Source of the DNA: Sinorhizobium fredii
GTDB lineage: Bacteria > Pseudomonadota > Alphaproteobacteria > Rhizobiales > Rhizobiaceae
NCBI RefSeq assembly: GCF_002944405.1
Contig: NZ_CP024309.1
Span: 124,001-188,000 of the forward strand
Direction of reading: 5' to 3'
Length of the DNA stretch: 64,000 nucleotides
The notes beneath the pieces were generated by a model, which searched no databases, was not told where the DNA came from, and saw nothing but the letters and a program-made list of their open reading frames with translations. Positions 48,059-57,162 of this stretch are shown one piece after another. Each line of letters starts with the position of its first letter. Position 1 is the first letter of the stretch. The position numbers were made by a program, and so were the translations under genes.

Positions 48059-48561
48059 GCGGCATGATCACGAAACCGCGTAACCCGCCGCGCGGGTTCA
48101 CCGGCTGGCACATGGTAGCCGTGATGTCCCTGTTCTTCGGAACCATCATCTCCGTCAACGTGGTGTTGGCTTGGAACGCCAGCCGAAGCTGGAGCGGCCT
48201 TGTCGTTCAGAACGCCTATATCGCAAGCCAGCAGTTCAACGGCAAAATAGCCGAGGCCCGGCATTTCGCCGAAAGCGGGATCGTAGGCAGGTTCAGCGCG
48301 ACGGCCGGCGAACTCCGCTACGTCCTGGCCAGAGACGGCAAACCGCTGTCGGCAGCAGACCGCGTTCTCGCCGTGCTCAGGCGGCCCGTCGAAGAGCATG
48401 AGGACCTGGAGATGGAGCTCGCTCGCGAGGCTGATGGCGTATTCCTTGCGAGCCTCCAGCTGAACCCGGGTCAATGGATTGCGGACCTCAAGGTCATTGC
48501 GGGGGAGGCGACAATCTATCGCCAAGCCGTCCGGTTCGCCGTGGCGGGAGAGGGAAAATGA
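48055..48561 (+). CDS. fixH: FixH, cbb3 oxidase assembly protein
   Basis: A 168-residue membrane-anchored protein with one N-terminal transmembrane helix (GWHMVAVMSLFFGTIISVNV region, residues ~15-40) and a periplasmic domain with NAYIASQQFN, the FixH-family hallmark. It helps deliver or mature copper with FixI. It overlaps both neighbours by four bases. Confidence 0.93.
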   Translation: MSGMITKPRNPPRGFTGWHMVAVMSLFFGTIISVNVVLAWNASRSWSGLVVQNAYIASQQFNGKIAEARHFAESGIVGRFSATAGELRYVLARDGKPLSAADRVLAVLRRPVEEHEDLEMELAREADGVFLASLQLNPGQWIADLKVIAGEATIYRQAVRFAVAGEGK

Positions 48562-50828
48562 GCTGCTGCGCTGTGGGCCCCGAAATGGCGCCAAACGTCG
48601 ACCGCTCAGGTTGCGCACTGCCGAGCGCCGAAGAGCTTTGGCTTGCGAGCCGAAGCCTCGGAGGCGGGCTGCGCCAGACGGATCTCAGCGTACCGGGCGT
48701 CCACTGCGGCGCCTGCATCACCATGATCGAAAGCGCGCTGCGCGCCAGAGCCGAGGTCGAGCGCGCCCGCGTCAATCTCTCGTCGCGCCGTGTATCGATC
48801 GTCTGGAAGGAGGAGGCCGGCGGTCGCCGGAGCGATCCCGCCGAGTTCATGCAGGCGATCACCGGCTGCGGCTACCAGGCGCATCTCTTCTCGTCCGGCG
48901 AGGAGGAGGGCGACGGGCTGCTCAAGCAATTGATCCGCGCGGTTGCCGTTTCCGGTTTCGCGGCAACGAACATCATGCTGCTCTCCGTTTCCGTCTGGTC
49001 GGGCGCCGATGCAGCCACACGCGATCTCTTCCACTGGATCTCGGCGCTGATCGCGGCGCCGACGCTGGTCTATGCCGGCCGCTTCTTCTACCAGTCGGCG
49101 TGGAACGCGATTCGTCATGGGCGGACCAACATGGATGTGCCGATCGCACTCGCCGTGACGCTGTCCTATGGCATGTCGCTCTACGAAACGATCCGCCACG
49201 GCGAGCATGCCTGGTTCGATGCATCCGTCACGCTGCTGTTCTTCCTTTTGATCGGCCGCACCCTCGATCACATGATGCGCGGGCGCGCAAGGTCGGCGAT
49301 CAGCGGCCTGGCTCGGCTGTCGCCGCGCGGCGCAACAGTCGTCCACGCCGATGGCGCGCGCGAGTATCGCGCCGTCGACGAGATCAAGCCGGGCGAACGC
49401 CTGATGATCGCTGCCGGGGAGCGGATCCCGGTCGACGGGCGGGTGCTTTCCGGCAGTAGCGATCTCGACCGCTCCGTCGTCAACGGCGAGAGCGTGCCCA
49501 TCGCGGTCGCTGCTGGCGATCTCGTCCAGGCCGGGACGCTCAACCTGACAGGTCCCCTTACGTTGGAGACGACCGCAGCGGCGCGCGATTCGTTTCTGGC
49601 CGAGATCATGGGGCTGATGGAGGCGGCCGAAGGGGGAAGGGCCCGCTATCGTCGCATCGCCGACCGGGCGGCACGCTACTATTCGCCGGCCGTCCATCTG
49701 CTTGCGCTCCTGACCTTCATCGGCTGGATGCTGGTGGAGGGCGACGTTCGCCACGCCATGCTGATCGCGGTCGCCGTCCTGATCATCACCTGCCCCTGCG
49801 CGCTCGGGCTGGCGGTGCCAGTCGTGCAGATCGTTGCCGCCGGGCGCCTCTTCCAGGGCGGGGTCATGGTCAAGGACGGCTCGGCCATGGAACGCCTCGC
49901 CGAGATCGATACGGTGCTTTTCGACAAGACCGGGACGCTCACGCTCGGCGAGCCGCGGCTCGTCAATGCGGATGAGATTGCACCCGGCCCGTTGGCGATC
50001 GCCGCGGCGCTCGCCGCGCATTCGCGCCATCCGCTCGCAGCCGCGCTCTCCGGCGCCGCCGGCGCGGTGGTACCTGTGGCCGGAGACATACGCGAGATAC
50101 CTGGCGCCGGCATCGAGGCGAGAACCGGCAAAGGGGTCCTTCGGCTTGGCAGCCGCGACTTTGCGGGGGCAAAGGCCAGCACCGAGAGCGCTCGATCGGA
50201 GGTAGTTCTGTCGCTCGATGGACGGGAACTGGCCTGTTTCCGTTTCGAAGATCGGCTGCGACCGGACGCAGGTGAGGCGATCGCGAGACTGCACCGTTCC
50301 GGTCTTTCGACCGGAATCCTGTCCGGCGATCACGAGCCCGTGGTAGCGGCTCTTGCCGGCAGGCTGGAGATTGCTCGTTGGCGCGGCGGGCTTTCACCGC
50401 GCGGCAAGGTCGAGGCCTCCGCCGCTGCGGCCGGTGGCCATCGGGTGCTGATGGTCGGCGACGGCATCAACGATGCGCCCGCCTTGCGGGCGGCACATGT
50501 CTCGATGGCGCCGGCGACCGCCGCCGATGTCGGGCGGCAGGCGGCCGATTTCGTCTTCATGCACCAGCCATTGACCGCCGTCCCCTTCGCAATAGAGACC
50601 TCGCGTCGGGCCGGCCGGCTGATCCGGCAGAATTTCGCTCTAGCGATCGGCTACAACCTCATCGCCGTTCCAGTCGCGATTCTCGGCTATGCGACACCAC
50701 TGGTGGCAGCAATCGCGATGTCGACCTCGTCGGTGATCGTCGTAGCAAATGCGCTGAGAGTGAAGGGCGCTGTTGGCGAGGCAAAAGTTCTCTATCCGTT
50801 GCTGGATCCGCCCGGAGCGACTTTATGA
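48558..50828 (+). CDS. fixI: FixI, copper-transporting P-type ATPase
   Basis: A 756-residue P1B-ATPase supplying copper to the cbb3 oxidase. An N-terminal heavy-metal domain carries GVHCGACIT (about residue 48). Core motifs are VNGESVP (phosphatase loop), ITCPCALGLAVP (membrane metal site), FDKTGTLT (phosphorylated aspartate), SRHPLAAAL and GDGINDAPALR. The ATG at 48558 overlaps fixH; the longer open frame from 48474 is in fixH. It overlaps fixS by four bases. Confidence 0.95.
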   Translation: MSCCAVGPEMAPNVDRSGCALPSAEELWLASRSLGGGLRQTDLSVPGVHCGACITMIESALRARAEVERARVNLSSRRVSIVWKEEAGGRRSDPAEFMQAITGCGYQAHLFSSGEEEGDGLLKQLIRAVAVSGFAATNIMLLSVSVWSGADAATRDLFHWISALIAAPTLVYAGRFFYQSAWNAIRHGRTNMDVPIALAVTLSYGMSLYETIRHGEHAWFDASVTLLFFLLIGRTLDHMMRGRARSAISGLARLSPRGATVVHADGAREYRAVDEIKPGERLMIAAGERIPVDGRVLSGSSDLDRSVVNGESVPIAVAAGDLVQAGTLNLTGPLTLETTAAARDSFLAEIMGLMEAAEGGRARYRRIADRAARYYSPAVHLLALLTFIGWMLVEGDVRHAMLIAVAVLIITCPCALGLAVPVVQIVAAGRLFQGGVMVKDGSAMERLAEIDTVLFDKTGTLTLGEPRLVNADEIAPGPLAIAAALAAHSRHPLAAALSGAAGAVVPVAGDIREIPGAGIEARTGKGVLRLGSRDFAGAKASTESARSEVVLSLDGRELACFRFEDRLRPDAGEAIARLHRSGLSTGILSGDHEPVVAALAGRLEIARWRGGLSPRGKVEASAAAAGGHRVLMVGDGINDAPALRAAHVSMAPATAADVGRQAADFVFMHQPLTAVPFAIETSRRAGRLIRQNFALAIGYNLIAVPVAILGYATPLVAAIAMSTSSVIVVANALRVKGAVGEAKVLYPLLDPPGATL

Positions 50829-51025
50829 CCACGCTGATCTATCTCATGCCAACTGCGCTTTTCCTGGAAGGACTCGGTCTCGCCGCGTTTCTGTGGGCGC
50901 TGAAGAACGGGCAGTACGACGATCTCGACGGTGCATCTTGGCGCGTGTTCGACGAGGGCCAGGGATTCTCCGATGACGACAGTGGCGCTGCTGAACGGTT
51001 GGAGAAGGCAAGCAATGCGAATTGA
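50825..51025 (+). CDS. fixS: FixS, cbb3 oxidase maturation protein
   Basis: A 66-residue CcoS: one N-terminal transmembrane helix (LIYLMPTALFLEGLGLAAFLW) is followed by the family motif KNGQYDDLDG and an acidic tail. It is needed for cofactor insertion into the oxidase. The longer frame on this strand from 50378 lies inside fixI. Confidence 0.92.
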   Translation: MTTLIYLMPTALFLEGLGLAAFLWALKNGQYDDLDGASWRVFDEGQGFSDDDSGAAERLEKASNAN

Positions 51026-51103
51026 AATCGGGCTCCGTCGTACTGGCGTGGCTCGGAGCGACGCCAAGTCAACGACCACACTGCATACGATCTTGGGGCT
51101 CGC

Positions 51104-51799
51104 ATGATGAGGGCGTTACCATTGACTGCCAACGACAGGACCATGCTCTTGGGTTCTCAGTTCTTTGTGCGGCTGCCGCGTTCCACGGGCGAGGCTATCT
51201 TGGAGGACGTGACCGTCTCTACTCATGAGGAGCACGATCTTGTGTTCCACCAGGGTGAGAACGTCGATGAGGTTTTTTGGGTTCTTTCGGGTTTGATCCG
51301 CCTTTATAGGGTGGGAAAGGATGGCCGGGAGGCCGATCTGGCCATCCTGCCGATGGGGGAAATGTTCGCCGAAAGCGCCATGTTCCTTGGGCACAGGGCA
51401 ACTGCCAATGCGCAGGCCGCCGAAGCATCAATCATCGCGAGGCTGGACAGCCGCATGCTTCGCAACCTTGCAGTCTCGGATCCGGATGTGGCGCAAGCGT
51501 TCATAAACCTCCTCTGTCACCGCGCTCAGATGACGGAAGACATTCTTGCGCAAGATCGCTTGCTTACCGGAATACAACGCGTAGCAAATTACATACTCAG
51601 TCAGTGCCCGGAGGGTTCGAATAACTTTTCCTTTCGCCTGCCATTTCAAAAGAATGTGCTCGCAGGCAAGCTCGGCCTCGCCCCGGCAGGCTTATCGCGC
51701 GCGTTTTCGGCTCTGCGCCCAGTTGGCGTCACCGTAAGTGGCAGGACAATTGAAATCCGCGACCGACACGTGCTCGAACAGTTTCAATGTGGCGGCTGA
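51104..51799 (+). CDS. Crp/Fnr family transcriptional regulator
   Basis: A 231-residue Crp/Fnr protein: cyclic-nucleotide-like domain (about 20-140, LVFHQGENVDEVFWVLSG) and a C-terminal winged HTH (about 165-215, VLAGKLGLAPAGLSRAF). It has no Fnr cysteine cluster and differs from FixK. TTGGGGCTC precedes the ATG. It follows fixS by 78 bases on the same strand, and in my recollection a Crp-type gene sits in the same place on S. meliloti pSymA. Its ligand and targets are not evident. Confidence 0.88.
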   Translation: MMRALPLTANDRTMLLGSQFFVRLPRSTGEAILEDVTVSTHEEHDLVFHQGENVDEVFWVLSGLIRLYRVGKDGREADLAILPMGEMFAESAMFLGHRATANAQAAEASIIARLDSRMLRNLAVSDPDVAQAFINLLCHRAQMTEDILAQDRLLTGIQRVANYILSQCPEGSNNFSFRLPFQKNVLAGKLGLAPAGLSRAFSALRPVGVTVSGRTIEIRDRHVLEQFQCGG

Positions 51800-52302
51800 C
51801 TGTACGAGCATGAGGACCAAGCGATGGCGCCTAACCTAGCCGATTGGCAACCCGACGCGGATTTACAAGAAGATCGTCCTCCGACCTTACCACTGATCAA
51901 ATTCAAATCGGCGGGAATGCCACCAATCTCTGCAACCAAGGGGAGTAGCCTGACCTTCTGTGGCGCAATCAGTTCAAGCACTTCCAAGCAAACCTGCCGC
52001 AGGCCTGCCAGTTCGCCGAGTTTGCCTCGCAAGGCCCTATCCTTCTAAGTCTCCGTCTGCACCTCCTTCTAAGCCAAGGTGATGTCCTCGCGCATCTGGC
52101 CCCAATCGATTGTCGCTGACGGACGCCTTAGATCCTCGGCCACCTGTGTGCCGTAACCTGTTGTCTTGCGACCGTTCACGGCTAGTGGAGTAATCGCGCA
52201 TATCCTGGCGATTGGCTCTCCTGCAGCCTTCTGAAATAGGCCCGCTGCCGCCCAGTCCGCCGATACAGCATGTAACTATCTGCGCCTGATCTTGCTGGCC
52301 CA
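51800..52302. other. 503-base gap, possible minus-strand relic
   Basis: On the minus strand, frames interrupted by stops give protein-like runs, for example ADWAAAGLFQKAAGEPIARI and DWGQMREDITLA (about 52075-52265) and LRQVCLEVLELIAPQKVRLL (about 51935-51995). They could be one decayed gene downstream of the LRR gene, but they match no family I know and do not look like the expected NEL ligase domain. Confidence 0.35.
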
Positions 52303-53337
52303 TCAAAGAAAGATCAGCGGGCCTGTGTAGTTCGCCGCATGCAGGGCTGCAACTAGATTCGTTAGCGCCCCCTTGGGCAGCGGGTTAGATTCGAGGAAAA
52401 CCAGGCACCCAGAGCCCAGCTTAGCGAACAATTTATCGGGCAGGCTAATCAACAGGTTGCACCTGGCGTTCAGCCTCCGGAGCCCTACGGGAAGGTCGTT
52501 GGGCAGACCGGTCAGCCGATTGTCGGCGGCGCCGAGCGTCTGCAGTGCGGCCGGGAGCTTGGCGGGAAGCTTGGTGAGTTGATTGCCGTTGGCGTTGAGC
52601 GTCTGAAGGCCGCTCGGGAGATTGTCTGGAAGGCTGGTCAGCCGATTGCCGTCGATGTTGAGCGTCTGGAGCCCGGCTGGGAGGCCAGCGGGAACGTAAG
52701 TCAGTTGATTGCTGTCGACGTTAATCGTCTGGAGAGCGATCGGAAGCTTATCTGGAAGGCTGGCCAACTGGTTTCCACCGGCGCCGAGCCACTGAAGCGT
52801 TGCCGGGAGCACATCGGGCAGGCTGATGAGCCGGTTGTAGCTGACCTCGAGGATCTGGAGTCCGGGCGGAAGGGTGCCGGGCAGGCTGGTCAATCGGTTG
52901 TATCTGGCGTTGAGCGCCTGAAGTTCGCCCGGGAGCTCGCCCGGCAGGTGGGCCAAATGGTTGCAGTCGACGTTGAGCCGCTGGAGTCCGGCCGGCAACT
53001 CGGCGGGAAGGGTACTCAGCCGCAGGAACGACAGATCGAGCACCGCACTGAGATCGCCGGCAACCATCCAAGCGCTGATTCGTTTCACCGCCTCCTGTCG
53101 GTCCTCATTTTCGCCTTGCCCCTTTTCGGCAGCCCAGTCGTCCAGACTAAAGTCCAGCGATGTTGTCCGGAGGTGTGGGAAAGGCTTAGGACAGCCGGCA
53201 AGAGCCTCGGATGATGCGCGTGCGCTCGAATTATCGATCGCACCTGTGGTGAGATCATCTTCGGCGGAAAAACATCGCCGGCTGTTTGCCTTTGGGGTAT
53301 CGCCGTCGCATGGCTGAGCCGGTTTTGTTTTCATCAT
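52303..53337 (-). CDS. Leucine-rich-repeat protein, IpaH/NopM-like, lacking the NEL ligase domain
   Basis: A 344-residue protein. A Ser/Pro-containing N-terminus (1-70) resembles type III secretion signals, then a helical segment (WAAEKGQGENEDRQEAVKRI), then nine ~21-residue repeats of the form LPxxLQxLNxxxNxLxSLPxx, and a cap ending LHAANYTGPLIFL. This is the architecture of IpaH, SspH and rhizobial NopM, but the stop falls where the E3 ubiquitin ligase (NEL) domain should begin. The ATG at 53337 has GGAG at 8 bases; the frame opens at 53502. Whether the protein is secreted is unproven. Confidence 0.75.
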   Translation of the reverse strand: MMKTKPAQPCDGDTPKANSRRCFSAEDDLTTGAIDNSSARASSEALAGCPKPFPHLRTTSLDFSLDDWAAEKGQGENEDRQEAVKRISAWMVAGDLSAVLDLSFLRLSTLPAELPAGLQRLNVDCNHLAHLPGELPGELQALNARYNRLTSLPGTLPPGLQILEVSYNRLISLPDVLPATLQWLGAGGNQLASLPDKLPIALQTINVDSNQLTYVPAGLPAGLQTLNIDGNRLTSLPDNLPSGLQTLNANGNQLTKLPAKLPAALQTLGAADNRLTGLPNDLPVGLRRLNARCNLLISLPDKLFAKLGSGCLVFLESNPLPKGALTNLVAALHAANYTGPLIFL

Positions 53338-53841
53338 TGGCGTCACTCCAGTACTGCCCAAGAAAGTGTCGGAACGCTGGTGACCTACGATCGCTTCGCT
53401 TCCCTTCCACGGTTTCGCTGAATGCGGCCGCCGCATAAACATCGAACCGGGTTCAGCTAGATCCGCCCCGAAGAGCAGCCAGAGCCTCGGACCTGAGTTC
53501 ATTCGGGACGAAAAAATGACTATCCCCGAAGTCTCAGTGTTTTAAGGTATTCGCCAGTCACCCTCCAACCGCCGTTGCCACCTCCAGTATCGTGTGAGTG
53601 CTTTCATGCGACATTATCTCGGATTGGCAAAATTCATTGTTTGGATGAAACTCATCGGCGCGCTGGATAGCAGAAGACATGCCTTTCGTGGCGTTGGAGA
53701 AGATCTGTCGAACTGCAAATTGGGTCCCGGAGAGGAATATTTACCCGCCTTCGCGCGAATACGCCTCAACAAAGCGGCCACGGTAGCCAAGGGGCCACCG
53801 CAAATTCTTCAACTCTGGGCCTTCTGAAGCGCAGAGTCCGT
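53338..53841. other. 504-base gap between the LRR gene and the AraC-type gene
   Basis: Its first 165 bases continue the LRR reading frame upstream of the chosen ATG. I looked for a TtsI-type box facing the LRR gene and saw no convincing match. The remaining short frames are unconvincing. Confidence 0.4.
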
Positions 53842-54639
53842 TTATGGGCTTGCGCTGGCCATGACATGGCGGCGCGTGTAGGCTTGGGGACTAATGCCCA
53901 TTTCGATGCGAAACGCATACACGAAAGCCGATGTCGAGCCGTATCCAAGCTCCATGGCGACCTGTGTCACGCCCAGACCACCGCCGAGAAGCTCGATTGA
54001 CCGGAAGAGCCGCAGGCGGCGTTTCCATGAGCGCAGGCTCATGCCCACCTCCGTGTTGAAGCGGCGCGCCAAAGTGCGAGGCGAGATATTCAGTGCCACC
54101 CCCCATTCCTCCGGGCTCCGGTCATCCGCGGGGTCAAGATAGAGTGCCTCGCAGAGCACGGTCAACGGCGCATTACGCGGCCACGGCAAAGCCGATCGCA
54201 GCGGCTGGACCCGCACAAGCTGATCGAGGATGAGGGCGGCTACACGGTCTGGATAGCCGTCCCCTTCCGGCTTGCCCTCGAGCTCTGTGGCCTCGACGAT
54301 CAAGGCCTGCAGCAATGGCGACATCATAAAGAGCGTCGGTACCTTCGGCAGTTTTGCTCCGGCTTCATCCGCAATCCAGAGGCTTCGGAATGCCGCGCCG
54401 AGAAGCGAACCTACCCGGTGCACGACGCCGGTAGGCAGCCACACCGCCTGATCCGGCGTGATTACAAAGGATTCGGCTTCCGTGTAAACCGTCAGCACTC
54501 CGGAGATCGCATAGACCAACTGGTGCCAGGTATGGGAGTGCTCCGGAAAGTAATGGCGCGCCGGAATGGATTGCGCGCGCACCGTAATCGGCTGAGGAGG
54601 ACGAAGACCGGGCGGTGCTGTGATCGGCTGCCAGAGCAT
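53842..54639 (-). CDS. AraC family transcriptional regulator with cupin sensor
   Basis: A 265-residue regulator. The N-terminal cupin (about 20-90) shows HYFPEHSHTWHQLVYAISGV and TPDQAVWLPTGVVH. The C-terminal AraC double HTH (about 165-260) shows WGVALNISPRTLARRF and VAMELGYGSTSAFVYAFR, with the closing GISPQAY. The TSAFVYAFR recognition helix is intact. There is no obvious partner gene; the next gene on either side is in the same orientation but over 300 bases away. Confidence 0.9.
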   Translation of the reverse strand: MLWQPITAPPGLRPPQPITVRAQSIPARHYFPEHSHTWHQLVYAISGVLTVYTEAESFVITPDQAVWLPTGVVHRVGSLLGAAFRSLWIADEAGAKLPKVPTLFMMSPLLQALIVEATELEGKPEGDGYPDRVAALILDQLVRVQPLRSALPWPRNAPLTVLCEALYLDPADDRSPEEWGVALNISPRTLARRFNTEVGMSLRSWKRRLRLFRSIELLGGGLGVTQVAMELGYGSTSAFVYAFRIEMGISPQAYTRRHVMASASP

Positions 54640-55043
54640 GCCAATTCTCCATATTGGCAGATATCCTACATAGATTGTCGTTCCATTGAAATACAGCCGA
54701 ATAGAAAAGCTCTAATATCGTCAAAACGCCAAGTGCATCCTACGGCGGACCCGACCACACCCCGCTCCCGATCGATCCTCTCATGCCTTGTGAAGGCGGA
54801 TGTGAGAAATCACCGGACCCAGTGCCTGCGCGAAGGGCAACGTTGCGCGATTGACCATCGCGCGGTCGCTGGAAAATTGACCTGTCAGGCCAAAAAACGG
54901 CAAGGCGGTCTGGCATCCGTTTTTGCGCGCAGCCACGCCGATGGAGGAATCAGCGGGCTGGACTCGAAGCTTCAGGATCGTCGGACCGCCTTTCGGGCCC
55001 GAATTCGGTCGCAGCGTGGACATCAGCATTCGACATCGCAACT
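54640..55043. other. 404-base gap, no gene recognised
   Basis: A minus-strand frame of 86 codons at 54781-55041 lacks a ribosome site and familiar motifs. The AraC-type gene's promoter must lie in 54640-54750, which is AT-richer than its surroundings. Confidence 0.4.
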
Positions 55044-56363
55044 TCAGGCGCCGAGCAGGCCGTGCCAGTGCATTTCGCGGAGCGACGGGCGGCGGTGCAG
55101 GCGGTGGTCCAGCAGCGCGCGGGCCTTTACGGCGTCGCCGCTCCGCATAAGGGCGAGGAGGAGCATGTCCTCGATCAACTCGCGCTGCGCGCCACTGCCC
55201 CCGATGCGCACGACCTCCACAGCAACCGGCTCAAGAATACGGGCGCAGCGAGCGTAGTCCTGGTCTGCGAACGCCAAGGCGGCGCGGCAGATCGCCGGCA
55301 CGACTGGCCCTGCGGCCAGCGCTCCTGCCTCGATCAGGCCCGTCAACGCCTGCGCCCGCTGCTCGACTGCGGCCCTGTCACCGATCGCCGCCGCGATAAG
55401 GGCCATGTGGACATCCGCGAAGGCAAAGCCGGCCTTCTGGAAGTATTCCCCCGCATAGGTTGCCGCGGCCGCCCACAGTCCCGCCGGCACAGTGTGGCCA
55501 TAGGCCTGGAGCCGCCACAGGAAAGAAGCCGTGTCGCTGACCACGTTGACCGGCATCCCGGCCGTAACCGAAGGCTGGATGTAATCCGCGTACATCGCAA
55601 GCGCTCGCTCCGCATCACCCCGCTCCAGTGCGCCCAATGCCGAGTGCCAGGCGATATGGCCGTGGAGAATCCCTGTACGGTCGTAGCGAGGCAGCCAGTC
55701 CGCGATCAGCCTCTCGGCGTCTTCTCCCGCGCCGCTCTCGTACATGGCGTGCGACAGCGCATGCGCCGCGTTCGCATTGTTGGATCTGAGGTCGTAACCA
55801 CGCTGCGTGAGGGCTCGGCCGAGTGTCGCGTTGCCGTTCTCGACATGGGCCCAGCCCCGGTAGGTGACGAACCACCAATCGTCGGCGTCGAAGTGCCTGG
55901 CGTGGCGCTCACAGAGATCCACGCGTGCCTGGTCGTGATCCGCCATCCCGGAGAAGGCGAAGAGCCCGAATGCGCCGAGCGGCAACGAGAAGATCAGGAT
56001 ATCCCGCGGCCAGGTATCGGCGTGCGCGAGCGCCCGTTCCAGCGCCTTTGCCGACTGGCCGTCGATTGCAAGCGATAGAATCTCCACGTGGCTCCGCTCC
56101 CGCTCCGTCCCGCGCCGGGCGACGATCTCCTCCGCCGTCGCAATGCGCGCCTTGGCCTTGGCCGGCTCAGCGCGGATGGCATGCAGGCGCGCGCGTGCCG
56201 CATGGGCGAGAGCGAAATCCGGGTCGGCCGCGAAAGCCTCTTCCAAGGTTTCCGCAGCGCCTGGCCAGGTGGAGAGGAGCAGATCAACCCCATTGCGGTA
56301 GCGTTCGGCCGCGAGGTCGGACGTCGTCGAGAGTGGCAGGCCGCGGCTGTCGAGGTGGGCCAT
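55044..56363 (-). CDS. Tetratricopeptide repeat protein (TTC38-like)
   Basis: A 439-residue all-helical protein with many TPR-like pairs, for example LEEAFAADPDFALAHAARAR (about residues 40-60), ALSHAMYESGAGEDAERLI (about 200) and ALERGDAERALAMYADYI (about 245). The HSALGALERGD and HALSHAMYE stretches resemble the TTC38-type bacterial family. No signal peptide or membrane segment is visible. Such proteins are scaffolds of unknown role. It lies 134 bases downstream of the XRE-type gene on the same strand. Confidence 0.75.
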   Translation of the reverse strand: MAHLDSRGLPLSTTSDLAAERYRNGVDLLLSTWPGAAETLEEAFAADPDFALAHAARARLHAIRAEPAKAKARIATAEEIVARRGTERERSHVEILSLAIDGQSAKALERALAHADTWPRDILIFSLPLGAFGLFAFSGMADHDQARVDLCERHARHFDADDWWFVTYRGWAHVENGNATLGRALTQRGYDLRSNNANAAHALSHAMYESGAGEDAERLIADWLPRYDRTGILHGHIAWHSALGALERGDAERALAMYADYIQPSVTAGMPVNVVSDTASFLWRLQAYGHTVPAGLWAAAATYAGEYFQKAGFAFADVHMALIAAAIGDRAAVEQRAQALTGLIEAGALAAGPVVPAICRAALAFADQDYARCARILEPVAVEVVRIGGSGAQRELIEDMLLLALMRSGDAVKARALLDHRLHRRPSLREMHWHGLLGA

Positions 56364-56497
56364 TGCAGTTTCCTCATACCGGGTTCGGGCGCGGCAGCAC
56401 TCATACGGCTGTTGTACGAGATTGCCCTCTGCCTGAATTTCGGCAACCTGCCAAGGGTTGAATTACCGCCAAACTGGGATTCCGGACGAGACACCTC

Positions 56498-56944
56498 TCA
56501 GATAGCCTGACCTTCATCGAACCCGTCCGCGACAGCCTTCAAGAGGCCAATGGCCCGGCTTCTAACCTTCGCATCGCCGATACGGGAGAAGGCCCTAATC
56601 AGTGCGAGACCCTCGTTGCTTGACGCGAAGTCGATAATTTCAGGTTGCAGTCCGGGTTTTACGGCGGTGCCGTCGACGCCGTTCGTGCCGGCGCCCGGCA
56701 TATCTTCGAAGAAGTAGGATACCGGTACCTCCAGCGCCTCGGCAATCTGTTGCAGTCGACTCGCTCCGACTCGATTGATGCCCTTTTCGTATTTCTGCAC
56801 CTGCTGAAACGTCACCCCGATCTGCTCGGCAAGACTCGTCTGTGGCATTTCCATCCAAACTCGCCGCATGCGAATTCGACGGCCGACATGAATGTCAACA
56901 GGCTCGGGTTTCGCTTTTTTCTGTTCAGGGTTCGGACTGAGCAT
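56498..56944 (-). CDS. XRE-family helix-turn-helix regulator (PraR-like)
   Basis: A 148-residue protein with an HTH_3 domain (about residues 15-75): VGRRIRMRRVWMEMPQTSLA, then IGVTFQQVQKYEKGINRVGA and ALEVPVSYFFEDMPG. This pattern is close to rhizobial PraR/PhrR, which repress quorum-sensing and biofilm genes. The ATG at 56944 has GGAG at 7 bases; upstream starts at 56956 and 57154 are less likely. The C-terminal 60 residues (ALIRAFSRIGDAKVRSRAIG) are helical. Confidence 0.85.
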   Translation of the reverse strand: MLSPNPEQKKAKPEPVDIHVGRRIRMRRVWMEMPQTSLAEQIGVTFQQVQKYEKGINRVGASRLQQIAEALEVPVSYFFEDMPGAGTNGVDGTAVKPGLQPEIIDFASSNEGLALIRAFSRIGDAKVRSRAIGLLKAVADGFDEGQAI

Positions 56945-57162
56945 GCATTTCTCCATGTTTACTTCGCGATGGGTATCTCCCCGACCTATCGCGCTCTGCT
57001 GTTGTTCCCGCCTTGATGCCGATGTGCGCCGGCATTTCTCATTAGATGGACTCGTTCTATTTATGGTCCAGTGGGCAGGGGTGGCTATTGCCGAGAAGCT
57101 GGCCCTGTATAGCGGGAAAAGTTCCGCTCTTGAAACCCCATAACTTGGAGCCACGCTATAAA

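Noticed and set aside
48606..50333. 575-codon minus-strand open frame opposite fixI
   Set aside because: Shadow of fixI; no domain seen.
54781..55041. 86-codon minus-strand frame
   Set aside because: No ribosome site or recognisable content; kept as gap.
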